The position numbers were made by a program, and so were the translations under genes. Positions 16,592-26,992 of a DNA stretch of 48,607 nucleotides are shown piece by piece. Source of the stretch: Rhodospirillales bacterium (GTDB taxonomy: Bacteria; Pseudomonadota; Alphaproteobacteria; ATCC43930; CGMCC-115725); the NCBI GenBank assembly GCA_028288725.1, contig JAQGIC010000011.1:1-48607 (forward strand). Reading direction: 5' to 3'. A model generated the notes under the pieces. The model did no database searches and had not been told where the DNA came from. It saw nothing but the letters and a program-made list of their open reading frames with translations. The first letter of the stretch is position 1. The number at the start of each line of letters is the position of its first letter.

Positions 16592-16703
16592 AGCGCGATG
16601 ACATGAGGTCGGACCGACCTCATGTCTGAATCGCCCTCTAAATCATATATTTAGAGACTGATTCACTGATCAAACCGAGCCGGTTTGATCGGATCAGGCT
16701 CTA
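16588..16703 (-). repeat. Mosaic palindromic intergenic element, copy 1
   Basis: A 116-base element bordered by CTAGAGC and GCTCTA. It contains three stem-loops: a 13-base perfect palindrome (16600-16612 / 16614-16626, arm GACATGAGGTCGG), CTCTAAAT-CATAT-ATTTAGAG (16636-16656), and GATCAAACCG-AGC-CGGTTTGATC (16668-16690). Related copies lie at 44380-44491 and 48221-48365 in the opposite orientation. The right border supplies the TAG stop (16701-16703) of the minus-strand binding-protein gene. Confidence 0.9.
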
Positions 16704-18284
16704 ACGGGTCAGGCTCATGTAGCGGCTGAGGTGAATGCCCAGCGCATTGGCCTGCCAGCCGCTGGCGGCTGCTGCGACCAGGGCGCGGTCGCTGCCGAAG
16801 CCATAGGGCAGGATGGCGTAATCATCCAGCAGCAGCCGCTCGGCCGCGGCCAGTTGCGCCATGCGGGGCGCCGGGTCGAGCAGGTTCTGGGCCCGATCGA
16901 GCGCCGCCTCGTAGCCGGCATTCCGATAGGCGATCACATTGGTCGTGCCCGCGTCGCGGCGCCAGGCCGCCAGGAAGTTCCACGGATCGGGAAAGTCGGC
17001 GTTCCAGCTCGATAGCGAGATCTGATAATCGTGCCGGATCAGCCGCGCGGTCACGACCTGATATTCGTTGGTGTCGAGCTTGATGGTCAGGCCGGGCAGC
17101 GCCTGCTGCCACAGGGCCGCGATCGCCTTCGCCTCCAGCACGTAATCCGGCAGATCGTCGGTCAGAAATTCCAGCGTCAGCGGATGGTCGCGGCCCTGGC
17201 CGGCCTCGGCCCAGATCTGGCGGGCGCGGGCCAGGCGGTCCGCCATCGGCAGCGCCGCGAAATCCTGTCGCGGCGGTATATAGCCGGGCATGCCGTCGGG
17301 CACGAAGCTGAAGGCGGGCGTGCCGCCCTGCTTCACGACCTTGGTCTCGATGGCAGTCTGATCCAGCGCCAGCGCCAGGGCCTCGCGCAGGCGCCGGTCG
17401 GTCGCGAGCGGCGGGCGGGCCATGTTGATCTCGACATAGCGGCTATTGAGCAGATGCTGTTCGTGCAGCGCCGCCGATACCTCGCGCCGGGCCTCCGGCA
17501 GCAGTCGCACGGCCAGATCGGCGATGTCGACCTCGCCGGTGCGGAACGCCTTGTAGGCCGAGGCATCGTCGGAGATCACCAGCCAATCGATCCGGTCGAG
17601 CCCGACCGACGCGGCCGCGTGATAATGCGGATTGCGCCGGAACGTCAGGCGGCTCTGCGGCACCCATTCGCCCAGCGTGAAGGCGCCGTCGCCGATGAAA
17701 TGTTCCGGCCGGATCCAGTCCTTGCCCCAGCGCTGGATCGCCGCCTCCGGCACCGGAAACGCCATGGAATGCGCCAGCACGGCCGGCAGAAACGCCGCCG
17801 GCCGATCGAGCGCGATGCGCAGCGTGACCGGGTCCAGCGCCGTGACGCCCAGCGTCGCCGGATCCTTGACCGTGCCCTCGGCGATCGCGCGGGCGCCCGC
17901 GATCGGGTACAGGATCTCGTTATAGGGCGAGCCGGTCGCCGGATCGAGCGCGCGCCGGAGCGAATAGACGAAATCCGCGGCGGTCAGCGGGCTGCCGTCG
18001 GACCAGGTGAGGCCGGGTCGCAGGTGAAAGACATAGCTCCTGCCGTCCGGCGCCAGGTCCCAGCGCTCGGCCACGCCCGGCCGGATGGTCGCGTCGGGCC
18101 CGTAGACGGTCAGGCCCTCGAACAGGTCGGACGTGACGATCGTCTCGTACTCGTTGCCGATCAGATGCGGATCGACCGAGGTCAGGTCGGCCGCGATCAC
18201 CCGGCGCAGCACGCTCTCGGCATTGGCCGGCAGCGCCGGCACGCCGAACAGCAGGACCGCCAGGACCAGCCCCCGCATCCTCAT
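16701..18284 (-). CDS. Oligopeptide-type ABC substrate-binding protein (SBP family 5), orphan
   Basis: A 527-residue periplasmic binding protein of the OppA/DppA family. Start at ATG 18284 (or 18278), overlapping the LysR stop as ATGA. The signal peptide RGLVLAVLLFGVPALPANA-E is clear. Family landmarks: LTSVDPHLIGNEYETIV, the LTWSDGSPLTAADFVYSLRR motif, GDGAFTLGEWVPQSRLTFRRNPHY and LSLSSWNADFPDPWNFL. These resemble the OppA branch. No permease or ATPase genes follow it; the next importer, at 19.7-25.7 kb, has its own binding protein and lies in another operon. It could serve an importer encoded elsewhere. The stop codon is created by the border of repeat copy 1. Confidence 0.93.
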   Translation of the reverse strand: MRMRGLVLAVLLFGVPALPANAESVLRRVIAADLTSVDPHLIGNEYETIVTSDLFEGLTVYGPDATIRPGVAERWDLAPDGRSYVFHLRPGLTWSDGSPLTAADFVYSLRRALDPATGSPYNEILYPIAGARAIAEGTVKDPATLGVTALDPVTLRIALDRPAAFLPAVLAHSMAFPVPEAAIQRWGKDWIRPEHFIGDGAFTLGEWVPQSRLTFRRNPHYHAAASVGLDRIDWLVISDDASAYKAFRTGEVDIADLAVRLLPEARREVSAALHEQHLLNSRYVEINMARPPLATDRRLREALALALDQTAIETKVVKQGGTPAFSFVPDGMPGYIPPRQDFAALPMADRLARARQIWAEAGQGRDHPLTLEFLTDDLPDYVLEAKAIAALWQQALPGLTIKLDTNEYQVVTARLIRHDYQISLSSWNADFPDPWNFLAAWRRDAGTTNVIAYRNAGYEAALDRAQNLLDPAPRMAQLAAAERLLLDDYAILPYGFGSDRALVAAAASGWQANALGIHLSRYMSLTR

Positions 18285-19150
18285 GCCGCCAGACCCTGTC
18301 CCAGGCTGTCGGCCAGCGTCTGCACCAGGATATCCCTCAGGCGCGCTACGGCGGGGGTGCTGCTTGCGGTCTGATGCAGGGTAAGGGCGATGTCGGGCAA
18401 GGCGGGTAGATCCTCCCGGAGTTTGAGCGTCGCCGGCATGCCGACCCGGGTGCGGATCGTGACGCCGAGCCCGGCCGTCGCCGCCGCCCAGAGCCCGGCC
18501 AGCGCCGGGCTGGTGAAGCTCAGGCGCCAGGACCGGCCGACGCCGTCGAGGGCCGCCAGCCCGGCGGCGCGAAAGGCGCAAGGCGGGGCGAATACGATCA
18601 GCGGCAGCGGCTCGCCCTCGGCAAGGACCAGATCGCCCCGCCCGATCCAATGAATCGGCAGGCGGGCCAGCAATTCGGCGCCGGGCCGGGTTTCCTCGCC
18701 CCACAGCAGCGCCAGATCCAGCCGCCCGCCGGTCAGATCGTCCAGCAGGGCCGCGTTGCGATCGACCCGCGCCTCGATCCGGATCTGCGGATGGGCCCGG
18801 GCAAAGCGGCCGAGCGCGTCCGGCAGCCAGGTCTCGGCGAAATCCTGCGGCAGGCCCAGACGCACCGCGCCGGATAGATCCAGCCCGCGCACGGCGGCGA
18901 CCGTCTCGTCGTTGAGCGCCAGGATGCGGCGCGCATAGCTCAACACCACATCGCCGGCCTCGGTCAGCGCCAGGCCGCGCCCCTGTTTGCGCAGCAAGGG
19001 GACGCCCAGATGCTCCTCCAGCTTGCGCATCTGCAGGCTGACCGCCGATTGCGACCGGCCGAGCCGGGCCGCGGCCCGGGCGAAACCGCCCAGCTCCATC
19101 GCCGTCGCCAGCGTGCGCAGCAGATCCATATCGAGATTGGTCAGGCGCAT
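18281..19150 (-). CDS. LysR-family transcriptional regulator
   Basis: A 289-residue LysR-type regulator. The N-terminal helix-turn-helix reads LLRTLATAMELGGFARAAARLGRSQSAVSLQMRKLEEHLG, followed by the linker helix and a periplasmic-binding-like effector domain (SGAVRLGLPQDFAETWLPDALGRF). It is co-transcribed with the binding-protein gene (ATGA overlap) and divergent from a DUF4865 gene; the gap of 94 bases probably holds its binding site, so it likely controls DUF4865 and its own operon. Effector unknown. Confidence 0.95.
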   Translation of the reverse strand: MRLTNLDMDLLRTLATAMELGGFARAAARLGRSQSAVSLQMRKLEEHLGVPLLRKQGRGLALTEAGDVVLSYARRILALNDETVAAVRGLDLSGAVRLGLPQDFAETWLPDALGRFARAHPQIRIEARVDRNAALLDDLTGGRLDLALLWGEETRPGAELLARLPIHWIGRGDLVLAEGEPLPLIVFAPPCAFRAAGLAALDGVGRSWRLSFTSPALAGLWAAATAGLGVTIRTRVGMPATLKLREDLPALPDIALTLHQTASSTPAVARLRDILVQTLADSLGQGLAA

Positions 19151-19244
19151 AGATTGGTTCTACTCAAGTGATCCATCCAAACTATCAATTTTTCAAATGG
19201 ACCGCGAGGGCTTATGTAAGCCCTGTCACCAGTTGGAGCCCACC
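19151..19244. promoter_or_regulatory. LysR/DUF4865 divergent control region
   Basis: This 94-base gap contains an AT-rich core (AAACTATCAATTTTTCAAAT, about 19179-19198) unlike the surrounding GC-rich DNA, a usual site of LysR binding. A perfect hairpin GGGCTTA-TG-TAAGCCC (19208-19223) lies in the leader, and GGAG precedes the ATG at 19245. No single T-N11-A box stands out. Confidence 0.5.
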
Positions 19245-19751
19245 ATGATCGCCATGCAATATGTCTTCACCCTGCCGGCCGACTATGACATGGGCCGGAT
19301 CGTCGACCGCGTCGCGCAGAAGGGGGCGTTCTTCGATGATTTCCCCGGCTTGGTTTTCAAGGCTTTCCTGATGTCCGAGGCCGGCCGCGACGGGGCTGCC
19401 GCCAATCGCTACGCGCCATTCTACGTCTGGCATTCACCCGAAGCCCTGCGCGATTTTCTGGCCGGTCCCGGTTTCGCGGCGCTGGTCGCGGGCTTTGGCC
19501 GCCCCTCGATCCGGACCTGGCTGCCGCTCAAGGTCGTGCCGCCGACCGGCCCCGTCGAAACGCTCGATCTGGCCGAGGAAGCGGTGCCCGACGGCACGGA
19601 TCTGGCCGGCCTGATCGCGGCCGATCATGCCGGCGACGTGGTTGGGCTGGACCCGGGCGGCTGGCGCCTGCTGCGCGTCCGCTTCGATGCGGCCGGTCCG
19701 TCTGCCGACCGCTTCCGCGTGCTGCACCTGTCGCAGCCGGATCAGCGATAG
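19245..19751 (+). CDS. DUF4865 family protein
   Basis: A 168-residue protein beginning MIAMQYVFTLPADYDMGRIVDR, with a good ribosome site (GGAG) before ATG 19245. The N-terminal sequence, FPGLVFKAFLM and YAPFYVWHSPEALRDFL match DUF4865, a family usually found divergent from a LysR regulator, as here, and of unknown biochemical function (a dimeric alpha/beta-barrel-like fold is plausible from the monooxygenase-like pattern). The gene tail overlaps the tail of the permease gene on the other strand by 10 bases. Confidence 0.88.
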   Translation: MIAMQYVFTLPADYDMGRIVDRVAQKGAFFDDFPGLVFKAFLMSEAGRDGAAANRYAPFYVWHSPEALRDFLAGPGFAALVAGFGRPSIRTWLPLKVVPPTGPVETLDLAEEAVPDGTDLAGLIAADHAGDVVGLDPGGWRLLRVRFDAAGPSADRFRVLHLSQPDQR

Positions 19752-20905
19752 GGGTCCGCCGCGTCGCGCAGCCCGTCGCCGAAGAAATTGAAGGCGAGCA
19801 CGACGGTGAACACCGGCACGACCGGCAGCATCAGCCAGGGATAAAGCGCCACCACGTTGATGTTCTGCGCCTCGTTCAGCAGCACGCCCCAGCTGGTGAT
19901 GGGCGAGCGCAGGCCCAGTCCGAGGAAGCTCAAGGCCGTCTCGCCCAGGATCATCGACGGGATCGAGATCGTCGCCGAGGCGATCAGATGGGACATGAAG
20001 CTCGGCAGCAGGTGGCGGAAGATCACGCGCCGGGGCGAGGCGCCCATCAGCACGGCCGCCGTGGCGAAATCCTCCTCGCGCAGCGCCAGGAATTTCGAGC
20101 GGACGGCGCGGGCGAGGCCGGTCCAATCCAGGAAGCCCAGGATCAGCGTGATGCCGAAATAGACCCAGAGCGGGCTCCAGGTCACCGGCAGCGCCGCCGA
20201 CAGCGCCATCCACAGCGGCAGCTCCGGGAATGACCGGATGATCTCGATCACGCGCTGGGTGATGGCGTCGGCCCAGCCGCCGTAATAGCCGGCCAGGCCG
20301 CCGATGACGATGCCGAGCGTAAAGCTGATCGAAATGCCGATCAGCCCGATGGTCAGCGAAATGCGCGTGCCATAGACCACGCGGGACAGCATGTCGCGAC
20401 CCAGCCGGTCGGTGCCCAGCAGGAACAACGTCCCGCTTTCGGCCGGGCAGACCAGATGGAACCGGCCCGGGATCAGGCCCCAGAAATTATATTCGTCGCC
20501 CAGGCAGAAGAACCGGATCGGCTGAACCTGCTCGGGATTCGGCCGATAGACGCGCTTCAGATTGTCCATATCCAGGCTGTAGTCGAAGCCATAGACGAAC
20601 GGCCCGACGAAGCGGCCCTGGTCGAACAGATGGACCTGCTGCGGCGGGGCGAAGATGAAATCCGTGTGCCGGCTATGGACGCCGTAGGGCGCCAGGATCT
20701 CGCTGACCAGGGCCGAGAGATACAGCAGCCCCAGGATCGCGCCCGAAATCACGGCCAGACGGTGGCGCTTCAGCTTCCACCACATCATGCGCCACTGCGA
20801 CGCGCGGTAATAGCGGTCCTGGGCCGGGGTCATCGGCTCGACCCGGTTCGGCTCGAACGGCTCGTCCGAGACGAAATGGACGAGCGGTTGCGTCGGTTCG
20901 CTCAT
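19742..20905 (-). CDS. ABC importer permease (DppC/OppC type) with periplasmic insert
   Basis: A 387-residue inner-membrane permease. After an N-terminal cytoplasmic tail comes a first membrane segment (LAVISGAILGLLYLSALVSEILAP), then a ~110-residue periplasmic loop (FAPPQQVHLFDQGRFVGPFVYGF ... LLGTDRLGRDMLSR), five further membrane segments, and the EAA loop (DFATAAVLMGASPRRVIFRHLLP). Long periplasmic inserts with an APPQ-V-H-F/L sequence are typical of the branch of peptide-type importers that carry oligosaccharides. It ends the 11-gene minus-strand chain. ATG 20905 overlaps the previous stop (ATGA). Confidence 0.95.
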   Translation of the reverse strand: MSEPTQPLVHFVSDEPFEPNRVEPMTPAQDRYYRASQWRMMWWKLKRHRLAVISGAILGLLYLSALVSEILAPYGVHSRHTDFIFAPPQQVHLFDQGRFVGPFVYGFDYSLDMDNLKRVYRPNPEQVQPIRFFCLGDEYNFWGLIPGRFHLVCPAESGTLFLLGTDRLGRDMLSRVVYGTRISLTIGLIGISISFTLGIVIGGLAGYYGGWADAITQRVIEIIRSFPELPLWMALSAALPVTWSPLWVYFGITLILGFLDWTGLARAVRSKFLALREEDFATAAVLMGASPRRVIFRHLLPSFMSHLIASATISIPSMILGETALSFLGLGLRSPITSWGVLLNEAQNINVVALYPWLMLPVVPVFTVVLAFNFFGDGLRDAADPYR

Positions 20906-21900
20906 TTGCTGCTCCCGCCGCCGAGGCGGATGCGCGGATCGAGCGCCGCCAGTGCCAGATCCGACAGAAACACGCCGATCACGGTCAACAGCGACATGCA
21001 CATCAGGAACGAGCCGGCCAGATACATGTCCTGGGCCCGCAGCGCGTCGAGCAGCATGGGCCCCGTGGTCGGCAGCGACAGCACGACCGACACGATCGCG
21101 GAGCCGGAGATGACATGGGGCAAGAGCGTGCCGATATCCGCGATGAACGGGTTCAGCGACATGCGCAACGGATATTTCATCAGGGTCTTGAACGGCGACA
21201 GGCCCTTGGCGCGCGCCGTCGTCACATATTGCTTCTGCAGCTCGTCCAGCAGGTTGGCGCGCAGACGCCGGATCATGCCGGCGGTGCCGGACGTGCCGAT
21301 GACGATGACTGGGATCCAGAGATGGGCCAGCACCGAGCCGAGCTTGGCCAGGCTCCAGGGCGCGCCGATGAACCGGTCGTCCATCAGCCCGCCGATCGAG
21401 ATGCCGAACCAGGTATTGGCCAGATAGAGCAGCACCAGCGCCAAGAGGAAATTCGGCGTCGCCAATCCGACGAAGCCCAGGAACGTCAGGCCATAGTCGC
21501 TCCAGCTGTACTGATGGGTCGCGGAATAGATGCCGATCGGAAAGGCCACGATCCAGGTGAACAGGATGGTGGTGACGCTGACGATGAAGGTCAGCCACAG
21601 CCGGTCGCCGACGACCTGGGTCACCGGCAGGTTATAGGCGAAGGAATAGCCCATATCGCCGTGCAGCAGGCCCCAGATCCAATAGAGGTATTGTTGCCAG
21701 GCCGGCCGGTCGAGCCCGTACATCTCGCGCAGGTACGCCATCTTCTGCGGGTCGACCGCTTCGCCCTGGGCCTGCAGCTCGGCCATGTAGGTCGACAGAT
21801 AGTCGCCCGGCGGCAGCTGGATGATGATGAACACGATCAGGCTGATCGCGAGCAGCGTCGGAATCATGACCAGCAGCCGGTGGACGATATAGCCGAACAT
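20902..21900 (-). CDS. ABC importer permease (DppB/OppB type)
   Basis: A 332-residue inner-membrane permease with six expected membrane helices. It starts with the usual short N-terminus and first helix (GYIVHRLLVMIPTLLAISLIVFIIIQLPPGDY); the EAA-type loop is YVTTARAKGLSPFKTLMKYPLRMSLNP, and it ends with DLALAALDPRIRLG. It pairs with the downstream DppC-type subunit. A 15-base gap separates it from the binding-protein gene, with GAGGACGAG as probable ribosome site. Confidence 0.96.
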   Translation of the reverse strand: MFGYIVHRLLVMIPTLLAISLIVFIIIQLPPGDYLSTYMAELQAQGEAVDPQKMAYLREMYGLDRPAWQQYLYWIWGLLHGDMGYSFAYNLPVTQVVGDRLWLTFIVSVTTILFTWIVAFPIGIYSATHQYSWSDYGLTFLGFVGLATPNFLLALVLLYLANTWFGISIGGLMDDRFIGAPWSLAKLGSVLAHLWIPVIVIGTSGTAGMIRRLRANLLDELQKQYVTTARAKGLSPFKTLMKYPLRMSLNPFIADIGTLLPHVISGSAIVSVVLSLPTTGPMLLDALRAQDMYLAGSFLMCMSLLTVIGVFLSDLALAALDPRIRLGGGSSK

Positions 21901-21915
21901 GCGTCTCGTCCTCGC

Positions 21916-23819
21916 TCAGGAAGGCTGGTCGGCCGGCGCTTCCGGGACGAACCAGAAGCGATCGGGCTTGTAGACGCCGAAGAAGGCGCCGGGATCGAAA
22001 TTATAGATGCCCTGTTCGGGCACGTTGCGCAGCTGGTCCGTCACGACGACCGGCTGGGGCACCTGGGCGCACAGCCCGATGGTCAGCACCTGGTCGGCAT
22101 GGATCGCCAGCATGCGCTTCCACGCCAGCTGCCGGGCGTCGAAATCCGACGCGTTCATCCAATCATGGGCCAGATTCATCAGGTCGATGCCCATCGGCAT
22201 GTCGGGGGCCTCGCCGGACATGCCGCGGGTCTCGTAATATTGCCCCCAGCGCGGCCATTGCCAGTCGTTCTGCAGGGTCGGCGCCAGCGCGGACGGGTTC
22301 ATCTCGGCATTGGCGAGCCCGTTCTCCAACCCGCGGTCGATCGCCATCATGGTCTCGCCGCTGAAGATCCGATTGTGCATCAACTCGATCTGCAGCGGCT
22401 TGGCGAACAGCTTGACGCCGACCTCGCGCCAATTGTCCCGGATCAGCTCCAGCACGTCGCCTTCCTCGGCGACGGAGCCCGCGGTCTCGACCACGATCTG
22501 CAGTGGCCGACCGTCGGGTAGCAGGCGGATGCCCTCGCTGTCCCGCTTGGTCAGCCCGATCTCGTCCAGCAGCCGCTTCGCCTGCGCCGGATCATATTGC
22601 GCCCAGGCCTCGGCGTTCTTGGCATCGTAGAGCGGCGAGTCGGGCAGCATGCTGTTCTGTGCCTCGAGCGCCAGCCCGTAATAGATCACGTTGTTGATCT
22701 CGTGCCGGTCGATCGCCACCGACAGGGCGCGCCGGAACCGCACGTCGCGCAGCAGGTTGCGCCAGACCGGATCCTTGACGTTCAGGTTCGGATAGAGCGC
22801 CAACTGGCTGCCGTAGCCGGTCTTCCACAGGCGCACGCGATAGCCGTTGCGCGCCTCGCCGGCCTTGAGGAACGTATAATTGTCGAAACGCAGATAGCGC
22901 GATTGCAGGTCCGCCTCGCCGGCACCGACCTTGACCGGAATGATCTTGCTGTCGGCCACCGCGGCGTTGATCCGGTCGATATAGGGCAATTGCCGGCCCT
23001 CGCGGTCGACCCGGTAATAGTAGGGGTTGCGCTCGAACAGAAAGCGCTCGGACGGCGGCTTGGTCTTCAGGATCCAGGGATCGAGCGTCGGCAGGTCCGG
23101 ATTGTCGTTGCGGATCGGATTGTCCATCCGATTGTGCAGCTGCGCCCAGTTGCGCGTGCGGCTGTCCGCCACCAGCGCCGCCAGCTTGGCCTTGTCGGCA
23201 TATTTGACGTGGAACTGCTTCAGATAATGCGCCGGCCGATAGATCGTGACCGGCGTCGGGCTCGCCAGCAGCTGCAGAAAGGTCGGCATCGGTTCCGACC
23301 AGGAATAGCGCACGGTCAGCGGGTCCAGGATCTCGACCTTGGGCTTCTCGCCCTGGCGCAGCAACGCCACCGGCGGCCCGGTCGGCGACACCATCTGATT
23401 GTTCGCCACATCCTCCCACCAATAGCGGAAATCCTCGGACGTGAACGGCGCGCCGTCCGACCAGCGATGGCCGGCCCTGAGGTGCAGCGTAAAGATCCGC
23501 TGCTCCTTCTGGTCGACGCTTTCCAGCATGTCCGGAACCAGATCATAGCTGGGCGTATAGGCCATCAGCCGGGCATAGCCGATGATGGCGAGCAGCCGCG
23601 TGTCGCGCGGGCTGCCGATCAGCACTTTGAGCTCGCCGCCGGGCTGACCCGCCCGGCCCTGCTCGACCGCCGGATCGGTCGGCACCCGCTCGGCGACCGG
23701 CGGCAGCTTGCCGGCGGCGACGTCCTCCGCGAGCGACGGCGTCTCGATATAGGTCAGCGCCTGAGCCCGGCCCCCGAAGACCAGGACCGCCAGCATCAGC
23801 GCCATCGCCGGCAGATGCC

Positions 23820-23823
<4 letters not shown>
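21916..23823 (-). CDS. ABC substrate-binding protein (SBP family 5), large oligosaccharide-type
   Basis: A 635-residue periplasmic binding protein from ATG 23823, overlapping the ATPase stop (ATGA). The signal peptide ends near FGGRAQA-LT. The mature N-terminus, PSLAEDVAAGKLPPVAERVP, and RWSDGAPFTSEDFRYWWED, IDRINAAVADSK, and ARQLAWKRMLAIHADQVLTIGL match the longer SBP_bac_5 branch, whose known members include oligosaccharide binders. Its length is about 100 residues above classic dipeptide binders. With the permease inserts this makes an oligosaccharide or glycopeptide a more likely cargo than a plain dipeptide. It is embedded in a chain of glycan genes. Confidence 0.94.
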
Positions 23824-25672
<1,849 letters not shown>

Positions 25673-25673
<1 letters not shown>

Positions 25674-26164
25674 CAGGCGGCGACCTGGCCGCGCGGTACC
25701 GTCACGTCCATGGCGGCGAGATTGCCTTCGGTCGAAGGATCGACGGTCAGGCCGCGGGCCACGGCCGCGTTGGCGGCGGCCCGTACGATATCCTCGAACC
25801 CCTCGATCTGGCTTTCGATCGCCAGCTTGGCGCCGGCGCCGCGCAGCGTCAGTTCCATCCAGCCTTGCTTGCGATCGCGCCGGGTCGAGAAATACCGCAG
25901 CTTCAGCGCGTCGAGCGAGGCCCAGGCCAGCCGCTTGCCGATGGGCCCGATCACGGCGATGCCGCCCTCGTCGAGCACGATCCGGCTGCGCGCGCGCAAC
26001 GCGGTCCGCACGCCGAAACTCAGTAGCAGGACCGCGATCAGACCGAACATCAGATGCAGCACCCAATGCATCGGGATCAGGGCCACGCCCAGGAACACCA
26101 GGCCGGCGGCGCCCCGGGCGTAGTCCTCGATCAGGCGACGGGTCGGATAGCGATGCTCGCTCAT
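25673..26164 (-). CDS. Small membrane protein with PH/YcxB-like domain
   Basis: A 163-residue protein from ATG 26164 (ATGA overlap with the deacetylase). Two adjacent hydrophobic segments at about residues 18-52 (GAAGLVFLGVALIPMHWVLHL / MFGLIAVLLLSFGVRTAL) form a hairpin, followed by a cytoplasmic beta-rich domain with IVLDEGGIAVIGPIGKRLAWASLDALKLRYFSTRRDRKQGWMEL, a pattern like bacterial PH/YcxB domains. It is translationally coupled both to a polysaccharide deacetylase and to an ABC ATPase. No specific function is known; a regulatory or scaffolding role at the membrane is a guess. Confidence 0.8.
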
Positions 26165-26949
26165 GCCGGCCACAACTCCCCGACCGGGACCCAGGCCGCG
26201 GCGGCATGGGAACGCACCAGGCCTATGAGATCGGCCGCAAACCGCTCCGTCGCCCGATCGTCGAGCAGATGGTGGGTCAAGAGCCCGATCGGCTCGTCCG
26301 ATGCCGCCAGACGACGCGATGCCAGATGGCGGGTCGCTTCCGCGATCAGGTCTCCGGTCGGGCGGCAGCGCCGGGTGCCGTGCCAATCGATCGGGTCCAG
26401 ATGGCAGTTGATCTGGCGCAGGCCCGGCATCACCTCGGCTTGGCTCCGCGTGCCTGCGATGGACAGGCCGATGAAGCCGGCCGCCGGCAGCAAGCCCACC
26501 AGCCCGTCGGCAATGCGATTCCACGGCGGCACCAGGATCGGCCGGAATCGCCTGCCGAACAGCGCTTCCAGCCGGCGGCGGCCGGCGTCGAGCGCCGCCG
26601 CGAGCACGGCTGCGGGCCGGTCGGCGCCCAGCTCGGCCTTCTTGGCCGAGGCTGGCGCGTGATTGATGTGGGCGATGCCATGCTGCAACACGCTGACACT
26701 GTCCGTCGTCGCGAGCCGGCGGGCAAGGGCGTCCGTCGCGGTTTCGGGAATCACGGCCAGCGCCAGCGGCGTGCCTGCGCTCAGCGTCAACAGCCGATCG
26801 AGCGGGGGCGTCGCATCCGTCGCGTCATCGTCGCGCCACCAGAAGCGGGCGATCAGCCCGGCGTGAGCCCAGGCATCCAGCTCCGCTTCGAGCGGCGCCC
26901 AGCTCGATGTCCGGACGGACGGCGCGATGGCGCGGGCGGACAGGCTCAA
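26161..26949 (-). CDS. Polysaccharide-deacetylase-fold protein (NodB-like)
   Basis: A 262-residue protein related to carbohydrate esterase family 4. It shows motif-like elements in order: WWRDDDA (Asp40-42; catalytic base and metal ligand region), HGIAH (His90 and His94, the H-x3-H metal pair), a PPWNR motif, and a late LTHH for the last catalytic His. The proteins of this divergent branch lack a signal peptide, as here, so it may act in the cytoplasm on a sugar intermediate. It lies 43 bases after a MurG-like glycosyltransferase gene and shares an ATGA junction with the next gene, fitting N-deacetylation of an amino sugar during glycan synthesis. Confidence 0.85.
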   Translation of the reverse strand: MSLSARAIAPSVRTSSWAPLEAELDAWAHAGLIARFWWRDDDATDATPPLDRLLTLSAGTPLALAVIPETATDALARRLATTDSVSVLQHGIAHINHAPASAKKAELGADRPAAVLAAALDAGRRRLEALFGRRFRPILVPPWNRIADGLVGLLPAAGFIGLSIAGTRSQAEVMPGLRQINCHLDPIDWHGTRRCRPTGDLIAEATRHLASRRLAASDEPIGLLTHHLLDDRATERFAADLIGLVRSHAAAAWVPVGELWPA

Positions 26950-26992
26950 GGGCGGACAACCTTCTGCGGATGCTGGCGTTTCAGATTTCTCT

